DNA of 64,000 nucleotides from Bactericera cockerelli (lineage: Eukaryota > Arthropoda > Insecta > Hemiptera > Triozidae), in contig CM044966.1 in NCBI GenBank assembly GCA_024516035.1, positions 399,693 to 463,692 on the forward strand. Direction: 5' to 3'. This document shows, piece after piece, positions 11,764 to 21,085 of this stretch. Position 1 is the stretch's first letter, and every line of letters starts with the position of its first letter. Below the pieces are notes generated by a model. The model ran no database searches and had not been told where the DNA came from. It saw only the letters and a program-made list of their open reading frames with translations. Made by a program: the position numbers and the translations under genes.

Positions 11764-12033
11764 TTTTTTTTTTTTTTTTTAAGTGGGGTTTTAACGTCGC
11801 TTTTAACTGCCATGGTCATATCACGACGGGGGTTTTACCCTCCATTCGCAGGAAACTCACAAACCTGCTACTCACATTGACCTCACCCAGCCTGAGTGGG
11901 GCCGGGAAAAGCCAGCGTCACGAGAATTAGAATTTGAATGGTCACCCATCCAAGTCTTAACCTCGCTGGATGTCGCTTAACTTCGGTGTTCTGAAGGGAA
12001 CCGGTGTATTCAACATGCCATCGACGCTGGCTT
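11764..12033 (-). mobile_element. 5S rRNA-derived SINE
   Basis: On the minus strand the head copies 5S rRNA: gttgaatacaccggttccc, aacaccgaagttaagcgac and ggatgggtgacc (internal control region). It then continues into the same gcgaatggagggtaaaaccc body used by SINE family A, and ends in an A-run. Confidence 0.85.
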
Positions 12034-12229
12034 TTATTTATCTATAGCGAAGGTTTTGTGCTCAGGACATCCTCTTCTGCCCAGCGTCCCCTAGACAGTT
12101 GAAGCGGCTGTATCCGATCTGCGGTCAAGTGGTACATGTCTAAAAATGGGACATCCGAACTGCGGTCATAGAAACATCCGAGCTGCGGTCATAGAAACAT
12201 CCGAGCTGCGGTCACTAATAATATATCCT

Positions 12230-12475
12230 AACCCTACTATATTCTTGAGGCATGGCCTTCTGTGTATTATCCCTAACCCTACTATATTCTTGAGGCATGG
12301 CCTTCTATGTATTATCCCTAACCCTACTATATTCTTGAGGCATGGCCTTCTATGTACCTATCTTACCTAGCCCTACTATATTCTTGAGGCATGGCCTTCT
12401 ATGTATCTTACCTAACCCTACTATATTCTTGAGGTATGGCCTTCTATGTATTTTACCTAACCCTACTATAACAAA
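12230..12475. repeat. ~45-bp tandem repeat, 5-6 copies
   Basis: Unit ccctactatattcttgaggc + atggccttctatgtattat. A decayed inverted array of the same unit is at 20900-21085. Confidence 0.85.
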
Positions 12476-12529
12476 TTTAATAGTGAATAGTCACAAATAA
12501 GAAAAGTAAAGAGCGGTCGATTTCCGCCA

Positions 12530-13090
12530 CTGGTGACTCAACGGTAACAGTTTGCCAGAAATAAATGTCAAATTCGTAATCAGCACCTAAAAATCATTGG
12601 ATTTGATATGTCGCAACCTCTATCTAGGGTGAATAATAAAAAAGTTAGTCCAAGCGGGTCCCCCCCACAATACCATTATATTGGGGCCGGGTTCCAAAAA
12701 GTTAAATATATCAAAAAAATGATCAGAGTGAACCCCTATTATTTTTTTAATTTGAGAAAATTTGTTCTCTAACTTTTTTTGTATCTTTAACCAATTCAAA
12801 GAAGCGGTGTTCACGGCCAATATTTTCGGCCCTGCGGCCGTAGAATGCGGCCGATTTCAACCAAAAGTTTCATGGTTCGTCTGGTGTATAACATTAATTA
12901 CCATATCAAATTTCAAGTCTCTTACCATTCTTGAGATATCCTGTTCACACACAGACACACACACACACAGACAGACGCACGGACCAATGGCTGAAAACAA
13001 CTTTTTTGGTATCCTGAGGCTATGATTCGTCCAGAAATGTGAAAAGCTGGGTAGGTCAAATTTTCGACGAATACAATACTTTCCTTAGTA
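12530..13090 (-). repeat. Dispersed repeat R1, reverse copy
   Basis: Reverse complement of the R1 copy at 42992-43634 over most of its length (gtgactcaacggtaacag, cgggtccccccc, ggccgatttcaacc, aaagtaaaaa). Confidence 0.75.
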
Positions 13091-13177
13091 AGGATAAGGA
13101 AAGTAAAAATATTTTTTTTACAAAAACGAACACAATACTTCCGATTTCTAATATTAGAAATTTCTCGGAAGTAAAAT

Positions 13178-13243
13178 TGTTGCAAAAAGCAAGACAAACC
13201 GTGAAACCATACTAGTTGACTCACTATTGCTGACGTTCTAGAC
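13178..13243 (-). pseudogene. Inverted, broken copy of the carboxypeptidase 5' UTR, start and signal peptide
   Basis: Read on the minus strand, this repeats 13590-13658 almost base for base: tctagaacgtcagcaatag, the start codon (13208-13210), MVS and a hydrophobic run ending LLFAT. It then runs directly into the end of a dispersed repeat (ttctaatattagaa hairpin), so the frame is truncated. It is probably the remnant of a divergently oriented paralogue or an inverted duplication. Confidence 0.7.
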
Positions 13244-13259
13244 CAAACCTTATGGCGAC

Positions 13260-13590
13260 ACAATGATAACTCATGCTTTCGAAAATCAGTATAAACAGAA
13301 AAGTGAGAAGTTGTACTAGATGTGCATGAATATCAGAACATACTTGGACAGCTGTTTCGAGCTTATTTGCTCTCATCAGCAGGTAATAGTTCTGAATATC
13401 CATGTCATCAACTAACCTCTCTATTTTAATCAGTATGTGAAAAAGAGAATACTGAGCACTGTAATTATCTTTGTCTGTATGACATTCGATAATTTATGAT
13501 CAAAGCACACGAGAATTTGTACCACAACAGACACATCCTCGATATTAACATAGGCAGAAACTTGTTAGTCACCATTGGGCTTGTTCTAGA
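13260..13590. promoter_or_regulatory. Upstream region of the carboxypeptidase-like gene
   Basis: About 330 bp between the inverted start copy and the real start. Contains ordinary unique-looking sequence; no clear TATA box. Confidence 0.35.
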
Positions 13591-13616
13591 ACGTCAGCAA
13601 TAGTGAGTCAACCAGT

Positions 13617-14108
13617 ATGGTTTCACCGTTAGTGATTTTCTTGCTTTTTGCAACATTTTTTTCTTCTACATCTACATCAAATACTCGTGACGATTTTGAA
13701 ATTCCAATACATATAGAAAATGTTCCTGAAAAATTTACAATATTACCATCTTTAATGGTAACAAATCGTGACAAATCTGCATATTCAACATCTGCAATGG
13801 AAAATTATTCTGACCGCTTTGATAGCCTAGTGAAACCACTTCCAATTTTAACAATTGATGTCAATAAGACAATAGATTTAGCCAAGTATTTGAACAACAC
13901 TGAGCTGGAAAACCTTCTAAAAGAGTTAGGTAAGAAGTATAGAGACATTGTGAAAGTGGTCCAGATTGGCGAGAGCGCTTTCCACTATACTCCAATCTGG
14001 GCGGTGGAGATCACCAAGGATGTTCAGCAACCACGGAAACGTCTGAAACCCATGTTCAAATTTGTGGCGAACGTGCATGGAGATGAGACAGTGGGGTACG
14101 CCTTGATG
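13617..14108 (+). CDS. Carboxypeptidase-like exon 1
   Basis: 164 codons: signal peptide, a family-divergent N-terminal stretch, then the start of the M14 domain through HGDETVGYALM. Donor GTAAGAGA, phase 0. The Met at 13617 is chosen because it directly starts the signal peptide. Confidence 0.87.
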
Positions 14109-15590
14109 GTAAGAGAGAGAGAGAGAACGTTCAAATATTTATTAAAAATACTTTACAACTGGTGCCACATGTGCACTTGCCTAAACGACACAGTATACAT
14201 TCTTTTTTTTTTCCTTTTTCTTCTTTCTTTTCTTCTTCTTATGTTCTTTGATACAGGTGGTTATGAATTATTTTGTGAGAGCCACGTATTACATTTGTGA
14301 CAATATTCTCACAAGTGATCTTAGGTATATTGAATTTGGTTTTGAAGTCTTTGAAGTGATTTGTTAGAGATCCTCTGGCTTCAATCAATAAACCTATAAC
14401 TTCAATTTTTGTTGAACATTACTTTTCCCTATCCTATAAAATGAATTAAAAAATATGAAAAGTAAGAATAAAATAGACAAGGAAATGCTTGAAAACTCAC
14501 AATTCAGTTACTAAAATTAACCTCAACCAGCCTCAGTGAGGCCGGGAATAGCCAGTATCACGAGGGTTCGTTACTGCCCTTTCTGTGCTGAAACTTCTTT
14601 TTCTTTTTCTAGTGGTCTTTAACAGGCCTTGCGAACTTAAATTGATGGAAGAATTATGCACATTGAAGAGGCTGGGTTTTATGTCTTGCGCATAAGTTTT
14701 CCATTATTTACTTTTGCTCATATAATAATAATAATGCTTTTTCTTTGTGTTATTATGTCACAATTTTAGTGGGTAGCGAAGAATCATAGGACTTTACCAC
14801 TTTAATTTACAATATCTTGTATTATTTTTTTGCCTAAGATTCTGCCACTGGTCGCTGCTTCACATTAAAGCAGCTACTCATTTTTCTTCACGAGGTATGA
14901 GTGGACCCCGAACATCCAAGTACAGAGCAGAAAAAATCCTCCCCCGCTGGGAATCGAACCCAGGTCACCATGTGTGCAATGCCCAGCGCGCTAACTCGCT
15001 CTGCCACAGTGACTACAACTTTTGCTCATATACTGTATAATCCTCCCCCGCTGGGAATCGAACCCAGGTCACCATGTGTGCAATGCCTAGCGCGCTAACT
15101 CGCTCTGCCACAGTGACTACAACTTTTGCTCATATACTGTAAAGACTATTCTATCCTGAACGATAACGGCTAGTGTCAGTCAGTCAGAAAAATTGAAGAT
15201 TTTTTTTTTGCCGTAACATCTAAAATAACTTGCCTTTGTCTTGCATCAGGTCTCCCTAATTCAGTACTTAGTCTACAAGTACGGCGACAAGCAAGATCAG
15301 AGTGTGAAGAAAATCCTGGAAGAGATTGATGTCTGGATCATTCCAACCCTGAATCCGGATGGGTTGCAAGTAGCTGTAGAAGGGAATTGTGAAGGTTCCC
15401 CTTATGGATATGGCAGGACCAACGCGTATGGAAGAGACATTGACGAAGACTTCAAGAAGTTCAAGAGGTAAGAACCAGCCTATCAAGCTGGCTGATTCTA
15501 AGGGAGAACTCGGATAAGGCATCGGCATATCGGCAGCCTCCTCAACATATCGGAGAGGTTTATCTTATATTATTATAAAGTGATTTCTTT

Positions 15591-15647
<57 letters not shown>

Positions 15648-16814
15648 TGTGTGTGTGAAATTTTTCATCTTTTATATAAAAAAAAATCTTTTTCAACAGG
15701 GTTAAGGAATCTGAATCATTACCCATGAGGGCTTTCTTCAGACATTCGAAGCATCCATTCGTTCTCTCTGGAAACCTTCAGGGTGGCAAAATAGATGTCA
15801 GCTCTCCTCCTATCGTAAAGTCTATCGCAGCCTCTCATCGTTTTGATAGTTCCGGGCCAGAAGATTTGGAACCGAAAATAATACAGGACAGTTCATTTTT
15901 TGATGAATTGGGCTCTGAATATTCTTCGCGGAATTCTATGTTCAGCGGAAAGCCAAAGTGCAAGAAAGGAAATCACCCGAATATAAAAGGTACTTCAAGA
16001 CATTGAACAAATCTTCAATGGTTTCACGGGAATCTTCTCTCATAGATATATGCGTATTACAAAACTAATTATTCTTCTAACCGATGTTATTTTTTATGAA
16101 AAAAATACAACCGATCTCAGTAGCTAAATCGATAAGCCTGCAGAGATATAGCCGGAGGCCGCTGATTCGAGTCCCAATTTAGTAAAGCGAGTTTGAGTAA
16201 TTCTGACATCATTTGTCTATTTTCATTGTCAATCTCATTTTTTTTTTTCTCTCTCATAAGTTGATATGAACTTATTAGGGGCTATGAACTTATGGTGTGA
16301 GATCATAAAATACTCTGATCAACTACACTTCGGCATCAATTTTGGTTCTTCCTCAGGATTATCAGACTTCAACTACATTCACACGAACTGCTTCGAACTG
16401 AATCTGGGGCTGAGCTGTTGTAAGTCCCCTCTCGCTAGAGACCTGCCCTACTACTGGCACGCCAACTTGGATGCCATGCTCAACTTCATAAAGAGCACGC
16501 GCCGCGGTGTCTACGGTCTTGTGTTGGACCGTCGAGGCAGACCCGTCAAGGATGCTGTCATCCGCGTCCGGGGCATGGAGAAAAACATTTCTGTGTCGGA
16601 AGACGGTGAATTCTGGCGGCTGTTGCTCCCCGGATTGTACGAAATTTCCGCCATGGCCCCCTGCTACGAAACCCGATCACACGAGAAACGCGTTCTTCCA
16701 AATGAAACTTACGTTCGTCAGGACTTTATTCTGACTCGGATCCAGGACTTATTCGTAATGCAGCATAGGGCCGAGTGTGTGCGACTCTTATTAGGTCTCA
16801 GCTCTTGGAATTAG
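13617..16814 (+). CDS. M14 carboxypeptidase-like protein (CPD/CPE/CPM group), probable pseudoenzyme
   Basis: Four exons, 13617-14108, 15250-15467, 15700-15989 and 16357-16814, join in phases 0, 2 and 1 to give 485 residues. A hydrophobic signal peptide (MVSPLVIFLLFATFF) implies secretion. Residues ~60-375 follow the regulatory M14 carboxypeptidase fold and ~384-460 the transthyretin-like domain that follows it in CPE/CPM/CPD. Family landmarks kept: zinc ligands His154 and Glu157 in NVHGDETVG, LNPDG (198-202), Arg220, DFNY (Tyr340). Landmarks lost: the LNR of the substrate pocket is Ile-Asp-Glu (228-230), the third zinc ligand in NLHGG is Gln264 (NLQGG), the catalytic Glu in the ELSC motif is Gly351, and the usual ITNGA.WY..GG loop before DFNY is absent at the exon 3/4 join. 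Intact frame and splice sites argue for a conserved non-catalytic protein rather than a pseudogene. No GPI or membrane tail is evident. Confidence 0.88.
14885..15128 (-). mobile_element. SINE family F (tRNA-derived) with duplicated head, in carboxypeptidase-like intron 1
   Basis: The head (box B as aatcgaacccaggtcaccat on the plus strand) occurs twice, at ~14935-15015 and ~15042-15122. Each is followed by tgactacaacttttgctcat, an imperfect tandem duplication of about 107 bp. Confidence 0.7.
15250..15467 (+). CDS. Carboxypeptidase-like exon 2
   Basis: Acceptor TTGCATCAG, donor AG|GTAAGAACC, phase 2. Encodes the helix after the zinc motif, LNPDG, and the GRTNAYGRDIDEDF segment where the family has GR.NA.G.DLNR.F. 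Confidence 0.88.
15591..15657. repeat. (GT)n(GA)n(GT)n microsatellite
   Basis: In carboxypeptidase-like intron 2, ending ~40 bp before the exon 3 acceptor. Confidence 0.92.
15700..15989 (+). CDS. Carboxypeptidase-like exon 3
   Basis: Acceptor TTTTCAACAG, donor AAAG|GTACTT, phase 1. Encodes PFVLSGNLQGG, where His of the family NLHGG is Gln, then the variable region ending KCKKGNHPNIK. Confidence 0.85.
16107..16215 (+). mobile_element. SINE family C, partial, in carboxypeptidase-like intron 3
   Basis: caaccgatctcagtagctaa and gctgattcgagtcccaattt, then gagtttgagtaattctgac. Confidence 0.6.
16357..16814 (+). CDS. Carboxypeptidase-like exon 4 and stop
   Basis: Acceptor CTTCCTCAG. Encodes LSDFNYIHTNCFELNLGLSC (catalytic Glu replaced by Gly), then the transthyretin-like domain (GVYGLVLDRRGRPVKDAVI, EDGEFWRLLLPGLYEISA). 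TAG stop at 16812-16814; a short low-complexity tail follows the domain. Confidence 0.87.
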
Positions 16815-16944
16815 GATGTTAGGGTAAGAACTGTCAAAAATGGGCACCAGGAGTTGGGCCGCTTCGGCAGTCCCTTGTTCGGGCACTAGGTCATTGGTGA
16901 AATACCAAATTCAGACCCGAAAATGGCGGAAAGAGTAATTGAGT

Positions 16945-17108
16945 TATACCCTGTTCTAATTAGGACGTTATAAATCTAAAAGAATCGTTGGCGTTAGGAA
17001 AAGCATCTAGCCATAGAAATGTGCCACAACCAATCAACTTCATCAAACATGAGGTTGAATTTTACCGACCCCAAGCAGGTTTGGGAAAGGCAAAGTAAAA
17101 GAAAAAGA
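16945..17108 (+). mobile_element. SINE family A, 3' fragment
   Basis: Retains the tail cgttggcgttagg, tgtgccacaaccaatcaac and ggcaaagtaaaagaaaaag just downstream of the carboxypeptidase-like gene. Confidence 0.65.
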
Positions 17109-17329
17109 CTAACAAGACTATTTTATAATAATAAAATTAGTTTCAAAATTTATGCTTGACATGATACAAAGGTAAGATAGAAAAAAGAGACAGAGAAAAA
17201 AAAGAACAGAGAGGGAAAAAAGAGAGGGAGAAGGTAAGAAACAAGAGAAGAGTTGACCTGTGTTTTCGTTTTATCTCCCATTTGCATTTATGTTTCCTCC
17301 CTCTCAGAAAATCCCTTATCTTGACATTT

Positions 17330-17892
17330 TTCCCCTTTTTTCCAATTGTTGTTCCCTCCCTCCCTCTCACTGTTTCTATCTCTACCCCCTTCTCTTTCTT
17401 TCTCTTTCTTTTCTAACTATGCATCTTTCTTTCTCTCCTTCATTTCTCCTCTCCAACTCTATACCTCTCTCTCTTCTCCATTTATCTTTCTCCTTTTCTC
17501 TCTATTTTTCTATTATCTCTCTCTCGATCTGTCTTTATCCCTTCTTCTCGATTTTCATCTTCTTTATTTCTATCTCTCTCCTTCTCTCTTTTTGTCTCTT
17601 CTTTCTATCTCTTTATCCCTCTCTCTATTTCTTTATCTCTCCCTCTTTCTCACTCTTTTGCTTCCTATGATAACTCTCTCCTTTGATCTCTTTAGGTTTC
17701 AAAATTTATGCTTGACATGATACAAAGGTAAGATAGAAAAGAGAGAGAGAGAGAGAAAAAAACGAACAATTTATTTCTATCTCTCTCCTTCTCTCTTTTT
17801 GTCTCTTCTTTCTCTCTCTTCTTCTACTATTTCTCTTTACCATCTTTTTTTTATTCAATTCTCTCTTTCTCTTTTCACCTTCATTTCTAATC

Positions 17893-17933
<41 letters not shown>

Positions 17934-18215
17934 GCTCTCTCTCCAGTACCATAGGTATAATAATATATCTCTCCTATTTCACATCTGTCATTTCTCTTTC
18001 TCTCCCTTTGTCTTCCTAGCTTAGGAGATGTACAAGTTATGTAAATTTATTTTGAAATCAATAAAGTATCAATTCAATTCAATTCAATTCTTTCACCAGT
18101 AACATAGGTATAATATTATATCTCTCCTATTTCATATCAGTTCTGTCATATCTCTCTCTCTCAATTGCTTCCTTCTTCTTCTCTCTCTCTCTCTGTCTCT
18201 CTCCCTTTCACTCTC
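17330..18215. repeat. CT-rich low-complexity region with duplicated segments
   Basis: Long CT-rich tracts. The phrase caaaatttatgcttgacatg + atacaaaggtaagatag occurs at 17143 and again at 17699, and cataggtataat at 17949, 18103 and 18221. No gene. Confidence 0.8.
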
Positions 18216-18231
18216 TCTCAACAGTAACATA

Positions 18232-18920
18232 GGTATAAAAACACTGCCAATCATGGACACAATACTTCCTCGTGATTGTTTCACATTGTATACAACGTGC
18301 CAATTTTGAGATTTTATACTAAATCATCTGTATCTCCAAAACCGCTCGACCGATTTTTCCTACATTCTAGATTCTACAAAAAATTCTGTATCGGCAAGTG
18401 GTGGACCTTGTTTTTTGACTTTTTTGTCCAAAATTTTGGATTTTCTTAAAAATCAGATTCAAATTATAATTAATTTAAAAAAAAAAAACAGTAATAAGCA
18501 TATACATACAGAATTTCATCAAAATCGGGTGTACCGTTCACAAGATATAAGCGTTTAAATAAAAAGTTAGTGGTCAGGCCCATGGTCTCTTCCACCCAGA
18601 ACCGCTTGTACGAATTTGATGAATTTAAAATGGGACCATCTACAGCACGTCTTCTATATGTGTGCAAAAGTTCATCAAAATCCATTCAGCAGTTTCTGAG
18701 ATTTGCGCGTTACAAGGAATATTTTTAACAGACCTACGGACCGACAGACGGACACAAAACCAAAGTTACTCAGGAGGCAATGAAACGTCCAGAAATATGA
18801 GAAAAATAAGACTTGGATGGAGCAAAAAAAAATTGAAAACGGAGCAAAAAAAATATTTTTTTTTTTACAAAAACGAACATAATACTTCCGATTTCTAATA
18901 TTAGAAATTTCTCTGAAGTA
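18232..18920 (-). repeat. Dispersed repeat R2, reverse copy
   Basis: Collinear reverse complement of 43940-44612, from aacactgccaatcatggac to aaatttctctgaagt. Confidence 0.72.
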
Positions 18921-18954
18921 AAATTGACAATATTAATTATATGTATAAACAAGA

Positions 18955-19425
18955 AATATATATACAGGGTGTCCCACCAAACTTAACACCTCGAATTACT
19001 CGGCCCCTGAAAGAGTTTTTGAATAATAAAAAAAATTTAGGGTACATGTGCTTAAAATGCGGTTTCAGTCATGAAATTTTTTTTATACAGGGTGTTTCAA
19101 AAGTCAGAAATTGAGGTGCTAACTTTCGATTTTTAAATGGATCGACCTGAATTTTATTTGATAATTTTACTTCTAAAATGGTTCCTGAGTTATTTTTTTA
19201 AACAAAAATGTACATACAGGGGGGTTTTTTTTTTCGACCATTTTTTCTTCTAAATAAAGATAACTCAAGTCGTTAAATTTTTCGATAACAAGAAGAAAAT
19301 GTGTTTGTGTCATAAATACACGCACTTTAAATTTGGGCCCATCAAACAATTTTATACAGGGTGGTTCACAAGGTAGAAAAAAAAATGACTTGGGAAAAAT
19401 TTTTTTTTTAAAAATAGCCCAGAGG
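18955..19425 (+). mobile_element. Fragment related to the inner arm of the foldback element
   Basis: tatacagggtgtcccaccaa, ctcggcccctgaaagagttt, gatcgacctgaattttattt and further tacagggtg motifs parallel 9190-9640. It abuts the duplicated SUB1 segment. Confidence 0.65.
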
Positions 19426-19429
19426 ATTG

Positions 19430-20630
19430 GAATCCAATTGGTTTTATTTAACAAACCCAACTGACAACAAACACTCCCAAAGGCTCCCCTCGTGTGGTTA
19501 GCCGTATCTTTACACATACATCAGTCAAAGTTAACAAAGCTCCTAGGTTATCCAGCTGTTCCTAAACTTACCTTTCAGATCCTCATCAGAACTCGCTTCG
19601 CTGTCCGACAATTTCTTGTTTTTGGGGATAATAAATTGGAAAATTAATTTAAATTACTAGCAGATGATCAGTCCAACAGTCCAACTTTCTTACAAGATAG
19701 AACAGATACACCTCACAGACTGACAAAGCAGAAAGCAAACAGTGCAAACACGTTCTCGTAAACTTTTACAAAATTCGACAAGAAACGGTGAATCTTTAAT
19801 TTAAGAGTTGGTTTTTGATTACATTCACTACGCGTGTTTTTTTATGTAACCAGGGCTTTACCAAATTTAATTTTGGAATATTTCTGTTTTTTTTTTTGGA
19901 TTAGGAAATTTCCCCTCCTTCTGGTAAATTCTAGTAAAAATTATTCCTGTTTCGGGGAAGAAAAAAATCTCTCTTCCATAGATTTTACCAGAGTTTTCTA
20001 GGAAAAACGCCATTTTATTAATTTTTTTTGTTTGTGTTGTGATTTTAAATTTTTTGATGTCGCGTTATTTTTTCAGTTTTATTATTTTATGTTTTTTAAA
20101 ATTGTTTATCTTTTTATTACTTTAAGTTATTCTGTATTATTTCCCGATTTACTTATAAATACTGTGTAAATAAATTACTTATAAATATTGGTATGCAATA
20201 ATAATAAATAATTATATAATAAATAAATTAATAAATTTTTTTTATTTTTTTTTTCTTTTTTACAGAGGACCCATCCTAAGCCTTTTTTAATTATACATAT
20301 TAGATATTAGGGCAAAATCATTCAGAATTTTATTTATGAAATGTTTTGAAGAAAATGAAAATTTATTGAATTGTAATTGAGAATGTTTACTTTCCCCGAA
20401 TGTTTTTTTAAATATTGGGAGCATTCGGAGCGCACTCTCGTTTAACTTGAGTAAGTTATAAAAACTTGTGGTGGGGGTAAACTAGTCCCTTTTCCAGAAT
20501 GGATTAGGATTTGGATTCTAGTAAAATTTAGTTACATAAAAAAACACGACTACTGTTAATTTTATGGGCTGTTATGATGTCAGTGATTACATTTCAGAAA
20601 ACACAGCGAATGCCTTCCCTTTTTTTGGGT
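19430..20630 (-). pseudogene. Decayed third copy of the SUB1 5' region, interrupted by a MITE and ending at the gap
   Basis: Positions 19571-19632 match SUB1 first exon copy B nearly perfectly, but the ATG has become ATC and Gly/Leu codons differ. Flanks match 6050-6470. At about 19842-20550 the copy is split by an AT-rich element with inverted ends (cgtgtttttttatgtaac at left, gttacataaaaaaacacg at right). The homology resumes (gattacatttcagaaaacac) and stops at the N run. It is not expected to be translated from this start. Confidence 0.75.
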
Positions 20631-20730
20631 NNNNNNNNNNNNNNNNNNNNNNNNNNNNNNNNNNNNNNNNNNNNNNNNNNNNNNNNNNNNNNNNNNNNNN
20701 NNNNNNNNNNNNNNNNNNNNNNNNNNNNNN
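20631..20730. other. Assembly gap of 100 N
   Basis: Exactly 100 N, the usual placeholder for a gap of unknown size. Order and distance across it are inferred by the assembler. Confidence 0.98.
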
Positions 20731-20899
20731 CGGCTTGTTGCAGGGGTCACCACGAGTATCTCTCCCGGAAATAAGACCATGCTTTTTTACATTAGGTATT
20801 TAAGAAAATGAAAACTATAAATTATCATTTTTATATAAGAATGGGCCTTTTATAAGGAAATCTTTTAATCTCTAACTAATGAAAGGCAATGCCTTCAGT

Positions 20900-21085
20900 G
20901 TTTAGTAGAGTTAGGTAAAATACATAGAAGGCCAAGCCTCAGGAATATAGTAGGGTTGAGGATAATACATAGTAGGCAATGCCTCGGGTTTATAGTAGGG
21001 TTAGATAAATATATAGGCCATGCCTTGGGTTTATCATAGGGTTAGGAAAAATACATAGAAGTCCGTGCCTCAGGTCTATATCAAT
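20900..21085. repeat. Inverted, decayed array of the 45-bp repeat
   Basis: tacatagaaggccaagcctc, aatatagtagggtt and close variants, four units; reverse complement of 12230-12475. Confidence 0.75.

Noticed and set aside
12220..12475. cctaaccct motifs considered as interstitial telomeric repeats (insect TTAGG)
   Set aside because: The motif occurs once per 45-bp unit rather than as a pentanucleotide array.
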